Shown: positions 37,690-45,929 of the stretch, piece after piece | Numbering within the stretch: position 1 is the stretch's first letter | Layout: each line of letters opens with the position of its first letter | Assembly (NCBI GenBank): GCA_035523995.1 | Contig: DATKPQ010000179.1 | Coordinates: 38,013 to 102,012 of the forward strand | DNA: 64,000 nt | DNA from: JASHVB01 sp035523995 | GTDB taxonomy: Bacteria; Pseudomonadota; Alphaproteobacteria; Acetobacterales; Acetobacteraceae | Direction of reading: 5' to 3' | Translations under genes and position numbers: made by a program | Notes under the pieces: generated by a model | Databases searched by the model: none | Told to the model about the DNA's origin: nothing | The model's input: only the letters and a program-made list of their open reading frames with translations

Positions 37690-38215
37690 GCTGCGCGAGA
37701 TGCGGTCGGGGCGGGCACAGCGTCAATGGTTCGACAGCACCGGCGGATCCGATGACTGATGCCGCGGCGCGAGTTCCTTGGGCTGGCGCGCGAGGTCCGG
37801 ATGTACGATCCGTTGTCCTTGCCTTGCGACGGCCTCGATGTCAGCAATCGTGTCGGGCGGCCGTTCGCCGATACGCAGTACTTTCACGTCGTGGCGATCG
37901 AAGTTGGGGCAGACCCGGTCGCGGGAATCAGCAATGTGTCGGGCAGCGTAACGCCTCCATCAGGCCGCGGAACTGCACGCCAAGCGCCGACGGTGGACGG
38001 CAATCCGGCGCCAGATCTGCCGGATAGTATTCATTTCCGCCGCGTCCAGGACATATCTTTTAAACAACGAAGACAACGGCAATATTTCTTCAGAATTCCC
38101 CAGAGATATAGAAACCATAAATGCCAGCGCCGCCCCATCTTCCCGGATAGACGGCTCGCGATCCAGTGTGATCGGCCGTATTGCCAACCGTCACCAACTC
38201 GTGCATTGTCGCGTG
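37690..38215. other. Gap upstream of recF and the lytic transglycosylase
   Basis: No recognisable coding sequence. The part at about 38050–38130 is distinctly AT-richer than its surroundings and may hold promoter signals for the divergent recF and transglycosylase genes, but I could not fix a specific −35/−10 pair. Confidence 0.4.
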
Positions 38216-39904
38216 ATGCAGGGGGGCAGGTCACCATCGACCCGCCGTCTGTCGTATAGGGCGTGGATATTCTACGCGGCTATTGCCGTCGTGGGCGGAT
38301 ATTCTGTTGCCCATGCGCAGACGACGCGCGGGACCGACGACCAAACAGCATTCGCGGTGCCGCGCGTGGCGCTGGGCAGCACCGCGGAGGTTGCGTTGCC
38401 ACAGCCGCTCGCCCCCAGCGAGGCCGTGCGCATCCGGCAGATTTTCGCCCTTCAGGCCAAAGGTGACATTGCCGACGCCGCCCGCGTGACGGCTCAACTG
38501 CACAATTATCTCCTGCTCGGTCCGATCCTGGCCGACCGCTACCTCGGTGGCTGGATGCACCCAACCGCCACGGAATTGACCGATTGGCTCGGTCACTACG
38601 GCGACCAACCGGAAGCACGGGCAATCCGCGCCCTGCGGGACCGCATCGCGCCCAGGACGCCTGACACGGTCGCCTCAGCAGCCGCTCTGGCATCGCCGGC
38701 GGACCGCTATTCCCGGAATCGCGCCGCTGTCCCCAGTGCCGCGCGCGCTTTGTTCGTGCAGAACCGAGACGCCGCGGCGGTTGCCGCCGCCGCGCCGCTG
38801 CTATCTCGCCCGGCCTCCCTGCCCGGCAGCGGGGAGGCGTTGTTCGCCGGAGGGCTTGCCGCTTGGCGGCTCGACGACACGGAAACGGCGCAGGCATTCT
38901 TCGAAGCGGCCTGGCGGGCAGCCCCAAGCGCGCCCGACCGGGCGTCGGACGCATTCTGGGCCGCCCGCGCTGTCGAACGGCGCGTCGGCCGCGCAACGGC
39001 TGCGGTGTGGCTGCGTCGTGCCGCAGAGGATCGCAACACGTTCTACGGCCGCATCGCCGCTCGCGTTCTGCAACCCATGCAGGACTGTCTGGAATCGGCG
39101 ACGCTGGGGATCGTCGATGTTGATTTCCTCGCTTCCACGCCCGGGGGCCGGCGTGCCTTCGCCTTGTTGCAGGTTGGTCAGACGCGGCTCGCCGAGGCGG
39201 AGTTCCGCCTGCTGTGGTCCGACTCCGGCGAGACTGCCGGCCTTGCGCGGACGCTGGCGTTGGTGGTGCGTGCCGCCGGCCTGGACCGGCTGAGTGTCGA
39301 ACTGCAAGGCGCTGCCTTTGCGGCCCGCGACCTGCCGGCGCCACCACCCCTGCACCCGGCGGGGGGGTTCAGGCTGGATCCGACTCTCGTGTATGCGCTG
39401 GTACATCATGAATCGGATTTCAACCCCGGTGCGGTTTCGCGCGACGGCGCTGTCGGGCTGATGCAGATCAAGCCGGCCAGCGCATGGACGGTCATCGGCG
39501 CCCGCTCGCTCGCCGGCATGCAGGTGGCGCGGTTGCGCGATGCGGCGGTGAACCTTGCGCTCGGCCAAGGGTATTTGCTGCAACTTGCCAATGACGACCC
39601 CATCGAAGGCGACCTGATCCGGCTTCTGGCCGCCTATAAGCAGGGGCCGTTCGAGCTGCAGCGCTGGGCGGATCGCGTCAACGCCGGAGGCGATCCCCTG
39701 ATGTTCCTCGAGGCGATGCCGAGTTACGAGACGCGGGCATTTGTTGAGGATGTCCTGGCCTGGTCCTGGCGATACGCCGCGGCGCTGCACCTGCCAGCGG
39801 AGAGTCTCGATGACCTGGCGGCTGGGCGATTCCCCCGGCTGACAGGAATGGCAGGTCAGCCCGATGCCGGTGCGCAATGCGAAGCGGTGGCTGCGGCGCG
39901 CTGA
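38216..39904 (+). CDS. Exported soluble lytic murein transglycosylase
   Basis: About 562 aa. Cleaves peptidoglycan glycan strands in the periplasm. From the ATG at 38216 a signal peptide is visible (arginines, then WIFYAAIAVVGGYSVAHA before QTT). A long alpha-helical repeat region follows, then a C-terminal SLT domain: HHESDFNPGAVSRDGAVGLMQIKP with the catalytic Glu, and an AYKQGPFELQRWADRV segment where classical enzymes have AYNAG. The frame is open from 38168, but a start there would bury the signal peptide. No operon partner. Confidence 0.88.
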   Translation: MQGGRSPSTRRLSYRAWIFYAAIAVVGGYSVAHAQTTRGTDDQTAFAVPRVALGSTAEVALPQPLAPSEAVRIRQIFALQAKGDIADAARVTAQLHNYLLLGPILADRYLGGWMHPTATELTDWLGHYGDQPEARAIRALRDRIAPRTPDTVASAAALASPADRYSRNRAAVPSAARALFVQNRDAAAVAAAAPLLSRPASLPGSGEALFAGGLAAWRLDDTETAQAFFEAAWRAAPSAPDRASDAFWAARAVERRVGRATAAVWLRRAAEDRNTFYGRIAARVLQPMQDCLESATLGIVDVDFLASTPGGRRAFALLQVGQTRLAEAEFRLLWSDSGETAGLARTLALVVRAAGLDRLSVELQGAAFAARDLPAPPPLHPAGGFRLDPTLVYALVHHESDFNPGAVSRDGAVGLMQIKPASAWTVIGARSLAGMQVARLRDAAVNLALGQGYLLQLANDDPIEGDLIRLLAAYKQGPFELQRWADRVNAGGDPLMFLEAMPSYETRAFVEDVLAWSWRYAAALHLPAESLDDLAAGRFPRLTGMAGQPDAGAQCEAVAAAR

Positions 39905-40234
39905 CAGGCATGCGTCGAAGATAACCGCAGCGCCGAATGCGATTTCCTGTCATGATGAGTTACCGACAGGCCATTGCGGTCGCCCGAGAATGTGGGTTCT
40001 CCCTCCCCTCGTGAGGCGGCATCAGGAGGATGAGGCTCCAACGTACGACTTCTCCCCCTATCCCCTGTGACAAGGGGAGCGGCACTCTTACCGCTGCGCG
40101 CTGTTTGATCCAGTCTCCGGTCCGTCGCGCCGGCCGGTGGTCAACTCCGAATGGCGCTGGGCTGGCCGATTTGCGCTTCTCTGGTTCTGGCCGCCTGCAA
40201 TGCCACGCGAGCGGCCACATGACGGTCCAAACGG
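39905..40234. other. Intergenic upstream of queG
   Basis: No gene recognised. It contains short GC-rich blocks (CTCCCTCCCC, CAAGGGGAG) that can pair locally, but no convincing terminator or promoter. Confidence 0.4.
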
Positions 40235-41395
40235 ATGACATCATCGATAACCAAACCGACACAGGTGACCGCAGCGCGGCATCCGGATCGGCCTTCCATA
40301 ACGGACCTTCCTTCGCCGCCCAGCGTAAGGGATGCGATTCGCGGCCGCGCACTCGCACTTGGCTTCGACGCGGTCGGCTTCTGCCGTGCCGAGTTGGGGT
40401 CGGAGGCGCGCGAGCGGCTGGCAGCCTTTCTCGCGGCAGGGCAGCACGGCGACATGGCCTGGCTCGCCGCGCGTACCGAGCAACGCAGCCACCCGCGCGC
40501 GCTGTGGGCGGAGGCGCGTAGCGTGATCGCGCTTGGTCTTTCCTACGCGCCACCGGACGATCCGCTTGCGACGCTGAAGCAGCCGGATCGCGGCACCATT
40601 TCGGTTTATGCCCGCAACCGCGACTACCATGACGTCGTGAAGGGCATGCTGAAACACCTGGCGCAGTTCATCGCCGCACGCTTCGGGCCGGGGGTGAAAG
40701 TGTTCGTCGATACCGCGCCGGTCATGGAAAAGCCGCTTGGCGCGCAGGCCGGCCTGGGTTGGCAGGGCAAGCACACCAATCTCGTTTCCCGCGCCCACGG
40801 TTCCTGGTTGTTCCTGGGCGAGATCTACACCACGCTCGAAATCCCGCCTGATGCGCCGCACGCCGATCGCTGCGGTTCCTGCAGGCGCTGCCTATCGGTC
40901 TGCCCCACCGATGCGTTCCCGGCGCCGTATCGTCTCGATGCCACGCGCTGCATCTCTTATCTGACGATTGAGCATGAGGGGCCGATCCCGCACGCGCTGC
41001 GGCCGTTGATGGGCAACCGGATCTACGGCTGCGACGATTGCCTGGCGGTGTGTCCCTGGAACCGCTTCGCCCGGGCCACGCCGCACGCGAAACTGCAGGC
41101 TCGCGCCGATCTGACCGCGCCGCGTCTGGCCGAGCTGGCGGCGCTGGATGAGGCCAGTTTCCGCGCCATGTTCTCCGGCTCGCCGATCAAGCGGATCGGG
41201 CGGAATCGCTTCGTGCGCAATGTGCTGATCGCGATCGCCAATGCCCGCGATCCAACACTGTGGGACGCGGCGGCGCGCCTGCGGGCCGACCCCGATCCCG
41301 TGGTGGCCGAAGCAGCCGCCTGGGCGTGCGACCAACTGCGGCCGCCGCTTAACTCGACGAGCCGTCGCCTTCCAACGCTCGCACCTCGCCAGTGA
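40235..41395 (+). CDS. queG: Epoxyqueuosine reductase
   Basis: 386 aa, last step of queuosine tRNA modification: reduces epoxyqueuosine with cobalamin and two [4Fe-4S] clusters. Seen: DAVGFCRAE, LGLSYAP, ARNRDYHDVVK, VDTAPVMEKPLGAQAGLGWQ, then the cluster motifs CGSCRRCLSVCPTDAF and GCDDCLAVCPWN. The C-terminal part carries a HEAT-like tail (FVRNVLIAIANARD…). The N-terminus has a ~30-residue extension. queA is also in the window (55,492), but not linked. The 3' end overlaps the convergent beta-helix gene by 47 bp. Confidence 0.95.
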   Translation: MTSSITKPTQVTAARHPDRPSITDLPSPPSVRDAIRGRALALGFDAVGFCRAELGSEARERLAAFLAAGQHGDMAWLAARTEQRSHPRALWAEARSVIALGLSYAPPDDPLATLKQPDRGTISVYARNRDYHDVVKGMLKHLAQFIAARFGPGVKVFVDTAPVMEKPLGAQAGLGWQGKHTNLVSRAHGSWLFLGEIYTTLEIPPDAPHADRCGSCRRCLSVCPTDAFPAPYRLDATRCISYLTIEHEGPIPHALRPLMGNRIYGCDDCLAVCPWNRFARATPHAKLQARADLTAPRLAELAALDEASFRAMFSGSPIKRIGRNRFVRNVLIAIANARDPTLWDAAARLRADPDPVVAEAAAWACDQLRPPLNSTSRRLPTLAPRQ

Positions 41396-42278
41396 ATTTG
41401 TTGTTGGTGAGTTGCGCGGGTGTGCCGGTCAGGTTGTGGACAAAGGTGCTGGGGTGGCCGGAATCGTTGATGAACGTATTATCGCGAACGACGATCTTGT
41501 CAGTGGACTGTGCGGCGCCGTTCTCGCCGATGGTGATAGCATAGAGGTGGTTTTCGCTCTTCGGCCCCTTTTCCAGTTTGGTTCCGGTCACCACCAGCGA
41601 TCCGCCGCGAAAGATGTCGATCTGATCGTGGGACGTGCCATCGGGGCCATCTTCAATGTCACAGTCGATCACTTCCGTGAGCAAGGCACCGGACTTGATG
41701 TTATCGCCCTGCTGCGTGTCGAAAAACCGGCTGTGTTCCACGCGCAAGGATTTGATCGCGCCAATATCAATGCCGTGCCCGCAGGCTTTCTCGCATGTAC
41801 CGTTGTGAACGAAGTCGCTGCCAATGATCCGGATGCTCGCCTGTGAATTCGTCGCAGAAAGTATCCCGTCCTGATTGTTCAGGAAATGCACGCGATCGAC
41901 GGTGAGGTCGCCGCCCGCCGCATAAATGCCCGCACCGTCGCCGCCCGGCACTCGCGCAAGTTGCAAGGTAAGGTTACGGATCGTAATGTTGTCGCCGGCG
42001 GTGATCAGTATTGCCTTGCCGGTGCAGATTGTATCGGTCAGCACCACGCCCGGACCGGAACCTTCAACGGTCAGGTTATCCTGCCTGATAACAGCGCAGT
42101 CGTCATACTGGCCCGGAGCGATATCGATCGTATCACCTGCCCTCGCGGCAGCGATTGCCGCGCTCGGCTTGCCGTACTGCTTGCCGGGACCAACTTCGAG
42201 CGTTGCCGCGCGTGCCGAATTGCCAACGAGCAACCCCAGCAATCCCAGGAGTATTGCTTCTCTCCAGATCATCCCCAT
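41349..42278 (-). CDS. Secreted right-handed parallel beta-helix protein
   Basis: About 309 aa. A signal peptide is clear from the ATG at 42278 (IWREAILLGLLGLLVGNSARA). The mature part has repeated short beta-helix turns (AILITAGDNITIRNLTLQLA, LTVDRVHFLNNQDGI, SLRVEHSRFFDTQQGDNIKS, KIVVRDNTFINDSG), as in pectate-lyase-fold and NosD/PbH1 proteins. No catalytic set that I can name; it could bind or cleave polysaccharide. The frame is open to 42338, which would add 20 residues before the signal. The last 47 bp are antisense to the end of queG. Confidence 0.82.
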   Translation of the reverse strand: MGMIWREAILLGLLGLLVGNSARAATLEVGPGKQYGKPSAAIAAARAGDTIDIAPGQYDDCAVIRQDNLTVEGSGPGVVLTDTICTGKAILITAGDNITIRNLTLQLARVPGGDGAGIYAAGGDLTVDRVHFLNNQDGILSATNSQASIRIIGSDFVHNGTCEKACGHGIDIGAIKSLRVEHSRFFDTQQGDNIKSGALLTEVIDCDIEDGPDGTSHDQIDIFRGGSLVVTGTKLEKGPKSENHLYAITIGENGAAQSTDKIVVRDNTFINDSGHPSTFVHNLTGTPAQLTNNKFTGEVRALEGDGSSS

Positions 42279-42671
42279 CGCCCTTGTGCGCGAGCCCGGC
42301 GGGGGATCGCGGCTCAAAACCAGAGGCCGTTGGTTCATCTATCACGGCAGCGCGATCATGTCGCGTCCCAGCAGCGCGCGGTTGAAAGCCGAAAATCGAG
42401 GGCCGACCGCAACGCTGGCATGCGGAGGCTTCGCGCGCGATAGGCGTACCTCGAACACATCGCCGCGACCCCGACCCCGTCGGCATATTCGTTACTGCTG
42501 TGAATCCGCGGATGCGGGTATGACAAGCTGGTAAGGACGGCGCCGAATTGCCCCAGTGGAGGCACCCCTGTCGGCTGGCGCACCGCCGGCCGGTTCCGAA
42601 TGGGGAGGCACGCCGTCGCCGCAAGTCGGGGGAGTGCCTTTTACCCGCGAAAGGATGGAAGGAGACATCGG
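42279..42671. other. Intergenic, divergent region before the RHH gene
   Basis: No recognised gene. It holds the leader of the beta-helix gene on one side and of the ribbon-helix-helix gene on the other; AAGGAGA at 42659–42665 is a strong ribosome site for the latter. Confidence 0.45.
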
Positions 42672-42887
42672 CTGACGGGGCTGGTGAAGCGCAGCTTTTC
42701 CCTGGCGGGTCATCGCACCAGCGTGGCGCTGGAAGACGCGTTTTGGGATGCGCTGGTCTCGATTGCCATGACGCGGGGCCAGACCCTGTCCGCGCTGGTC
42801 GCGGCAACGGACGCCGCACGTGCCCCGGGCCAGCCGTTGGCCTCCGCTTTGCGGGTGCTGGCCCTGCGCGAATCCGGCAGCCGTTAA
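42672..42887 (+). CDS. Small ribbon-helix-helix domain protein
   Basis: About 71 aa. The sequence VKRSFSLAGHRTSVALEDAF, then WDALVSIAMTRGQTLSALV and a PLASALRVLALRE end, matches the alphaproteobacterial ribbon-helix-helix family, small DNA-binding or regulatory proteins with a beta strand and two helices. The start is unusual: AAGGAGA (42659–42665) is spaced 6 nt from a CTG at 42672, whereas the GTG at 42684 is too far and the ATG at 42600 adds unrelated residues. I take CTG 42672, with GTG 42684 as alternative. Target unknown. A hairpin follows the stop. Confidence 0.75.
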   Translation: MTGLVKRSFSLAGHRTSVALEDAFWDALVSIAMTRGQTLSALVAATDAARAPGQPLASALRVLALRESGSR

Positions 42888-42908
42888 CCTTCTGTTCAGG
42901 AATGCGGG

Positions 42909-42953
42909 GGTATTCTTCCCCGCGGCCAGAACGGCCAGGGGAAGGAGAATACC
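42909..42953. terminator. Strong hairpin between convergent genes
   Basis: Left arm GGTATTCTTCCCCGCGGCC (42909–42927) pairs with GGCCAGGGGAAGGAGAATACC (read around 42933–42953), with small bulges and an AGAAC loop. No T-run follows, so it is a probable but not classical intrinsic terminator serving the RHH gene and, from the other side, the methyltransferase gene. Confidence 0.6.
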
Positions 42954-43134
42954 TCCGGGAGCCAGCGTTTTGTGGTCCGACTCTGGTCGCCACCGTCAGT
43001 CGGCCGTGCTGTCGGCCCGGCTGGTAGCGCCAGAGCGAGATGCCGACCGTGCCGGACACTCCGGCACGGTCGAGCAATCGGCGCCGCAGCCTGTGCCGTA
43101 TTCGGCCAGGCGCCGGAATTCCGACAATGCGAAC

Positions 43135-44715
43135 TCAGCCGCGTCTCTGCTCCGGCGCGGGCGAAGGCTCTAGCACACCAAGCATTTGCAACAGCGGTAT
43201 GCGGCGATGCAGGAAGCGTTCGGCAATTTCCGCCGCCATTGTGCGCGTCTCGGCCGGATCTGTTACTGGCTTGCCGTCGCGCTGCATCTTGCGTCCGCTC
43301 CGTTCCAATCCTGACGTCACCGCAAGCGTCAGGTTCGGGAGCGTGGCCGGGAGGCCCGAGAGCAAGTCGCCAAGCATCAGGGTTTCCAGCAAGTCTACTT
43401 GCAGAGCTGAGCCAATCAGTGGGACGGCCAGACGCTGGAGTTCGACGCCGCGCGCGTTTTCCACCGCTATCATCTCATTCAGCCGCCGCGTGGCATTGCG
43501 TGCCTCGGTAGGTGCGCCGCCAGGCACCACGGGATGGGCGTAGCCGCCGGCAATCATCAAAGTGATCGCTTGCAGCAATTCGCCCAGTGGCCGCCCGGCA
43601 AAAGGCGGCGATTCGCGTATTTCGCGTAGCGAGCGAACGCCAGTGACCAGCGTTTCGAATAATGGCCGATAAACCTCGGGCCGGCCGGTGACTGTGCCGA
43701 GCGATGTGGCGAAGTTGATCTCATCAGGCACCACCTGACCCATCGGTGCTATTGCTAACTCGTCCAGCAGTCCCGCTTGCTCCGATGCGGCGATAGGAGC
43801 TGGCCCCCGGCGATAGATGTCGCGCCGGAACGCCTGCGACGCGGCAAAGTCGCGCAAGGTCTCGCGCAGCACCCGATCGCCGGCTTCCGACAGCAGCGGC
43901 AGCATGCCGTCGGGCGCGGACAATGAGTCGATGTTCTCGTTGAGCGTGGCGCTGCCGACGAACGTGCAACGCGCTTCGTACATCTCTTCCGCCATGTCCG
44001 CGAACATCAGGGGATGCCAGTCACGATTGAGGTACTCATGGGCAATATATCGCGGGTCCTGCCGCCGGAGTTCCTCCAGCCTGCTCTCCAGTCGTGCGTT
44101 GGCCTGAAAGAACAGAGCGCCGGACTGACGCATGCGCGCGATGAAATCGAGTGCAGCGACGCCTGCCTGGTCTGTGCGTGCCGAACTGGCATCGGACAAC
44201 ATGCACATCAACTGGCGCACCGGCACCATGGCTGCCCAACCGGTGGAGACATTGTAGCTGACATATGCCAGTCCGCCCGCGCGCAGGCGTTGGCGGATCA
44301 CGTCAAGCATCCACTTGCGGTTCTCCGGGGAGATCCAGCTCGCCACCCCATGGGAGACCATGAAATCGAACTGGGGCAGGTTCGATTCGGCGCGCGCCGC
44401 CAGATCCGCAAATGAGGTTTCGACGAAATGAGCGTTGCTGAGCCCCGCCGATTCCGCGAGCCGCGTCGACCATTCAACGTGCGCCGGATTGAAGTCAAAC
44501 CCCCATACCTCGGCCTCCGGGTGGGTGGCGGCGACGACCAGAGTGGTGAAGCCGTGGCCACAGCCGAGATCGGCGTAGCGGAATGGCCGGGTCAGGTCTG
44601 GCGCCCTTTGGCCGAGCAATAGGCATGCCGTGGTCAGCCAGATCGGCGTGAGCTCGCGATAAAAATTCGTCGTATAGGTTACGTCCGTGACGTATCCGTC
44701 ATCCCAGCGTGGCAT
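43135..44715 (-). CDS. SAM-dependent methyltransferase with PKMT-type regulatory domain
   Basis: 526 aa. The N-terminal class I methyltransferase has the SAM motif YADLGCGHGFTTLVVA and DFMVSHGVASWISPENR; the middle and C-terminal parts match the 'methyltransferase regulatory domain' found in rickettsial protein-lysine methyltransferases of outer membrane proteins (family knowledge). Substrate here unknown. It starts inside the end of the glycosyltransferase gene (37-bp overlap, different frame), so the two are almost certainly co-translated, which suggests modification of a shared cell-surface product (inference). Confidence 0.85.
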   Translation of the reverse strand: MPRWDDGYVTDVTYTTNFYRELTPIWLTTACLLLGQRAPDLTRPFRYADLGCGHGFTTLVVAATHPEAEVWGFDFNPAHVEWSTRLAESAGLSNAHFVETSFADLAARAESNLPQFDFMVSHGVASWISPENRKWMLDVIRQRLRAGGLAYVSYNVSTGWAAMVPVRQLMCMLSDASSARTDQAGVAALDFIARMRQSGALFFQANARLESRLEELRRQDPRYIAHEYLNRDWHPLMFADMAEEMYEARCTFVGSATLNENIDSLSAPDGMLPLLSEAGDRVLRETLRDFAASQAFRRDIYRRGPAPIAASEQAGLLDELAIAPMGQVVPDEINFATSLGTVTGRPEVYRPLFETLVTGVRSLREIRESPPFAGRPLGELLQAITLMIAGGYAHPVVPGGAPTEARNATRRLNEMIAVENARGVELQRLAVPLIGSALQVDLLETLMLGDLLSGLPATLPNLTLAVTSGLERSGRKMQRDGKPVTDPAETRTMAAEIAERFLHRRIPLLQMLGVLEPSPAPEQRRG

Positions 44716-45839
44716 GGTTCCCCTGTATCCCCCGTGTCGGGCGCCATACTATCGGGAGGGGCACAGTACCGTGCAATGAAGTTTGCACCGGTCCGGACGC
44801 TGATGTGGGTTGGGTCGTTGGCATCCGGCGGCGTGCCGCAGCGGTGTGCAGTCGTGCCGGCGTGCCAGCCCAAGGCGGCGCGAACGAATCCGAGCGCGTA
44901 GGCGAACCGCCACCGCGCGCCGATCAGGCGGGGAGACGTTCGTGGCAGCAAGGCGAACGGCGCGCATAGCAGCGCGACGGCGAGGCGTCGGGGCAGTTCG
45001 CGCCACACGTCCATGTGGCAATTCAGCAGCCGGCGGGTCAGGACAGTGGACGCCCCCTGCCAGTAGAGCCGTGACAGCAGCCAGGCCGGGGTGAGCCGCT
45101 CCGCCTGGATCTGGTGGTAGACGACGATCCGCGAGTCGTAACGGACCGGCAGGCCGGCATTCCGCAGGTGCCAGGCGAGCTGAACATCCTCATCCGAAAG
45201 TAGCGCGTTGCCAAATCGGCCGACCGTCGTGGCGAATCCTCCCGCTGCGAACAGTTGCACCACGCTGGCCACCATGTTGACGGTGTAGGGAGCGAGATTT
45301 GCGGGCAACCCGGGATCGCCATAGGAGCCCTGGCCCTCTGCCTCGATGATCGAAAGGATTTCGCGCAGACTTTGGGGCCACCAAGCCGGCAGCGGGGCTT
45401 CCCAAATCGGCAGCGCGCGGCCGCCGATGATGGCCGGCGGCGGCGTCTCCGCAAGGGCGGCGACGATGTGCTCGATCCAGTCGGGCGCGGGGATCGCATC
45501 GTCGTCGATATAGGCGATATACGGGGTGCGGCAGGACTGCGCCCCGGCATTGCGCGCGAAGGACGCGCCCGGGCTCTCCAGACGGAGCAAGGTGGCGTTC
45601 GCCGACGCGGCGAGTCGGACAAGCTCGGCGGGCGTCTCGCCCGTTGAACCGCTGTCGACAATCAGGATGGCGAATTGATCAGGCGAGGCAGTCTGCCGGG
45701 CGAGGCCGGCGAGGCAGTCACGGACGTAGTTTGGCCGATTGTAGGTGCAGATGCAGACGGTGACCTCCATGCCGGCGGGGCATAGCGGGTACGGGTTGAG
45801 GAAGGGTAAACGTCGCCTCTGGGGCGCGAGCGGCGCCAT
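44679..45839 (-). CDS. Family 2 glycosyltransferase
   Basis: About 386 aa. GT-A fold enzyme transferring a sugar from a nucleotide donor. Seen: VTVCICTYNRPNYVRDCL, LIVDSGSTG, ARNAGAQ, metal-binding YIDDDAIPAPDW (DxD), and LLSDEDVQLAWHLRNAG with the likely catalytic acidic residues. A hydrophobic stretch near the C-terminus (LAVALLCAPFALLP) may touch the membrane. Start uncertain: ATG at 45839 (MAPLAPQRRR…) is chosen; ATG at 45770 (MEVTVCICT…) gives a minimal protein, and the frame opens at 45866. It overlaps the downstream methyltransferase by 37 bp and follows the oxidase subunit by less than 100 bp. Confidence 0.85.
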   Translation of the reverse strand: MAPLAPQRRRLPFLNPYPLCPAGMEVTVCICTYNRPNYVRDCLAGLARQTASPDQFAILIVDSGSTGETPAELVRLAASANATLLRLESPGASFARNAGAQSCRTPYIAYIDDDAIPAPDWIEHIVAALAETPPPAIIGGRALPIWEAPLPAWWPQSLREILSIIEAEGQGSYGDPGLPANLAPYTVNMVASVVQLFAAGGFATTVGRFGNALLSDEDVQLAWHLRNAGLPVRYDSRIVVYHQIQAERLTPAWLLSRLYWQGASTVLTRRLLNCHMDVWRELPRRLAVALLCAPFALLPRTSPRLIGARWRFAYALGFVRAALGWHAGTTAHRCGTPPDANDPTHISVRTGANFIARYCAPPDSMAPDTGDTGEPCHAGMTDTSRT

Positions 45840-45929
45840 GCAACCTGTCCCGACCTGACAGAGCAATCAATAGTACCCATCGTGGCGCGCCACCGCGCCG
45901 CCGGAGCGATCGATACGGAACGAAGCCCG

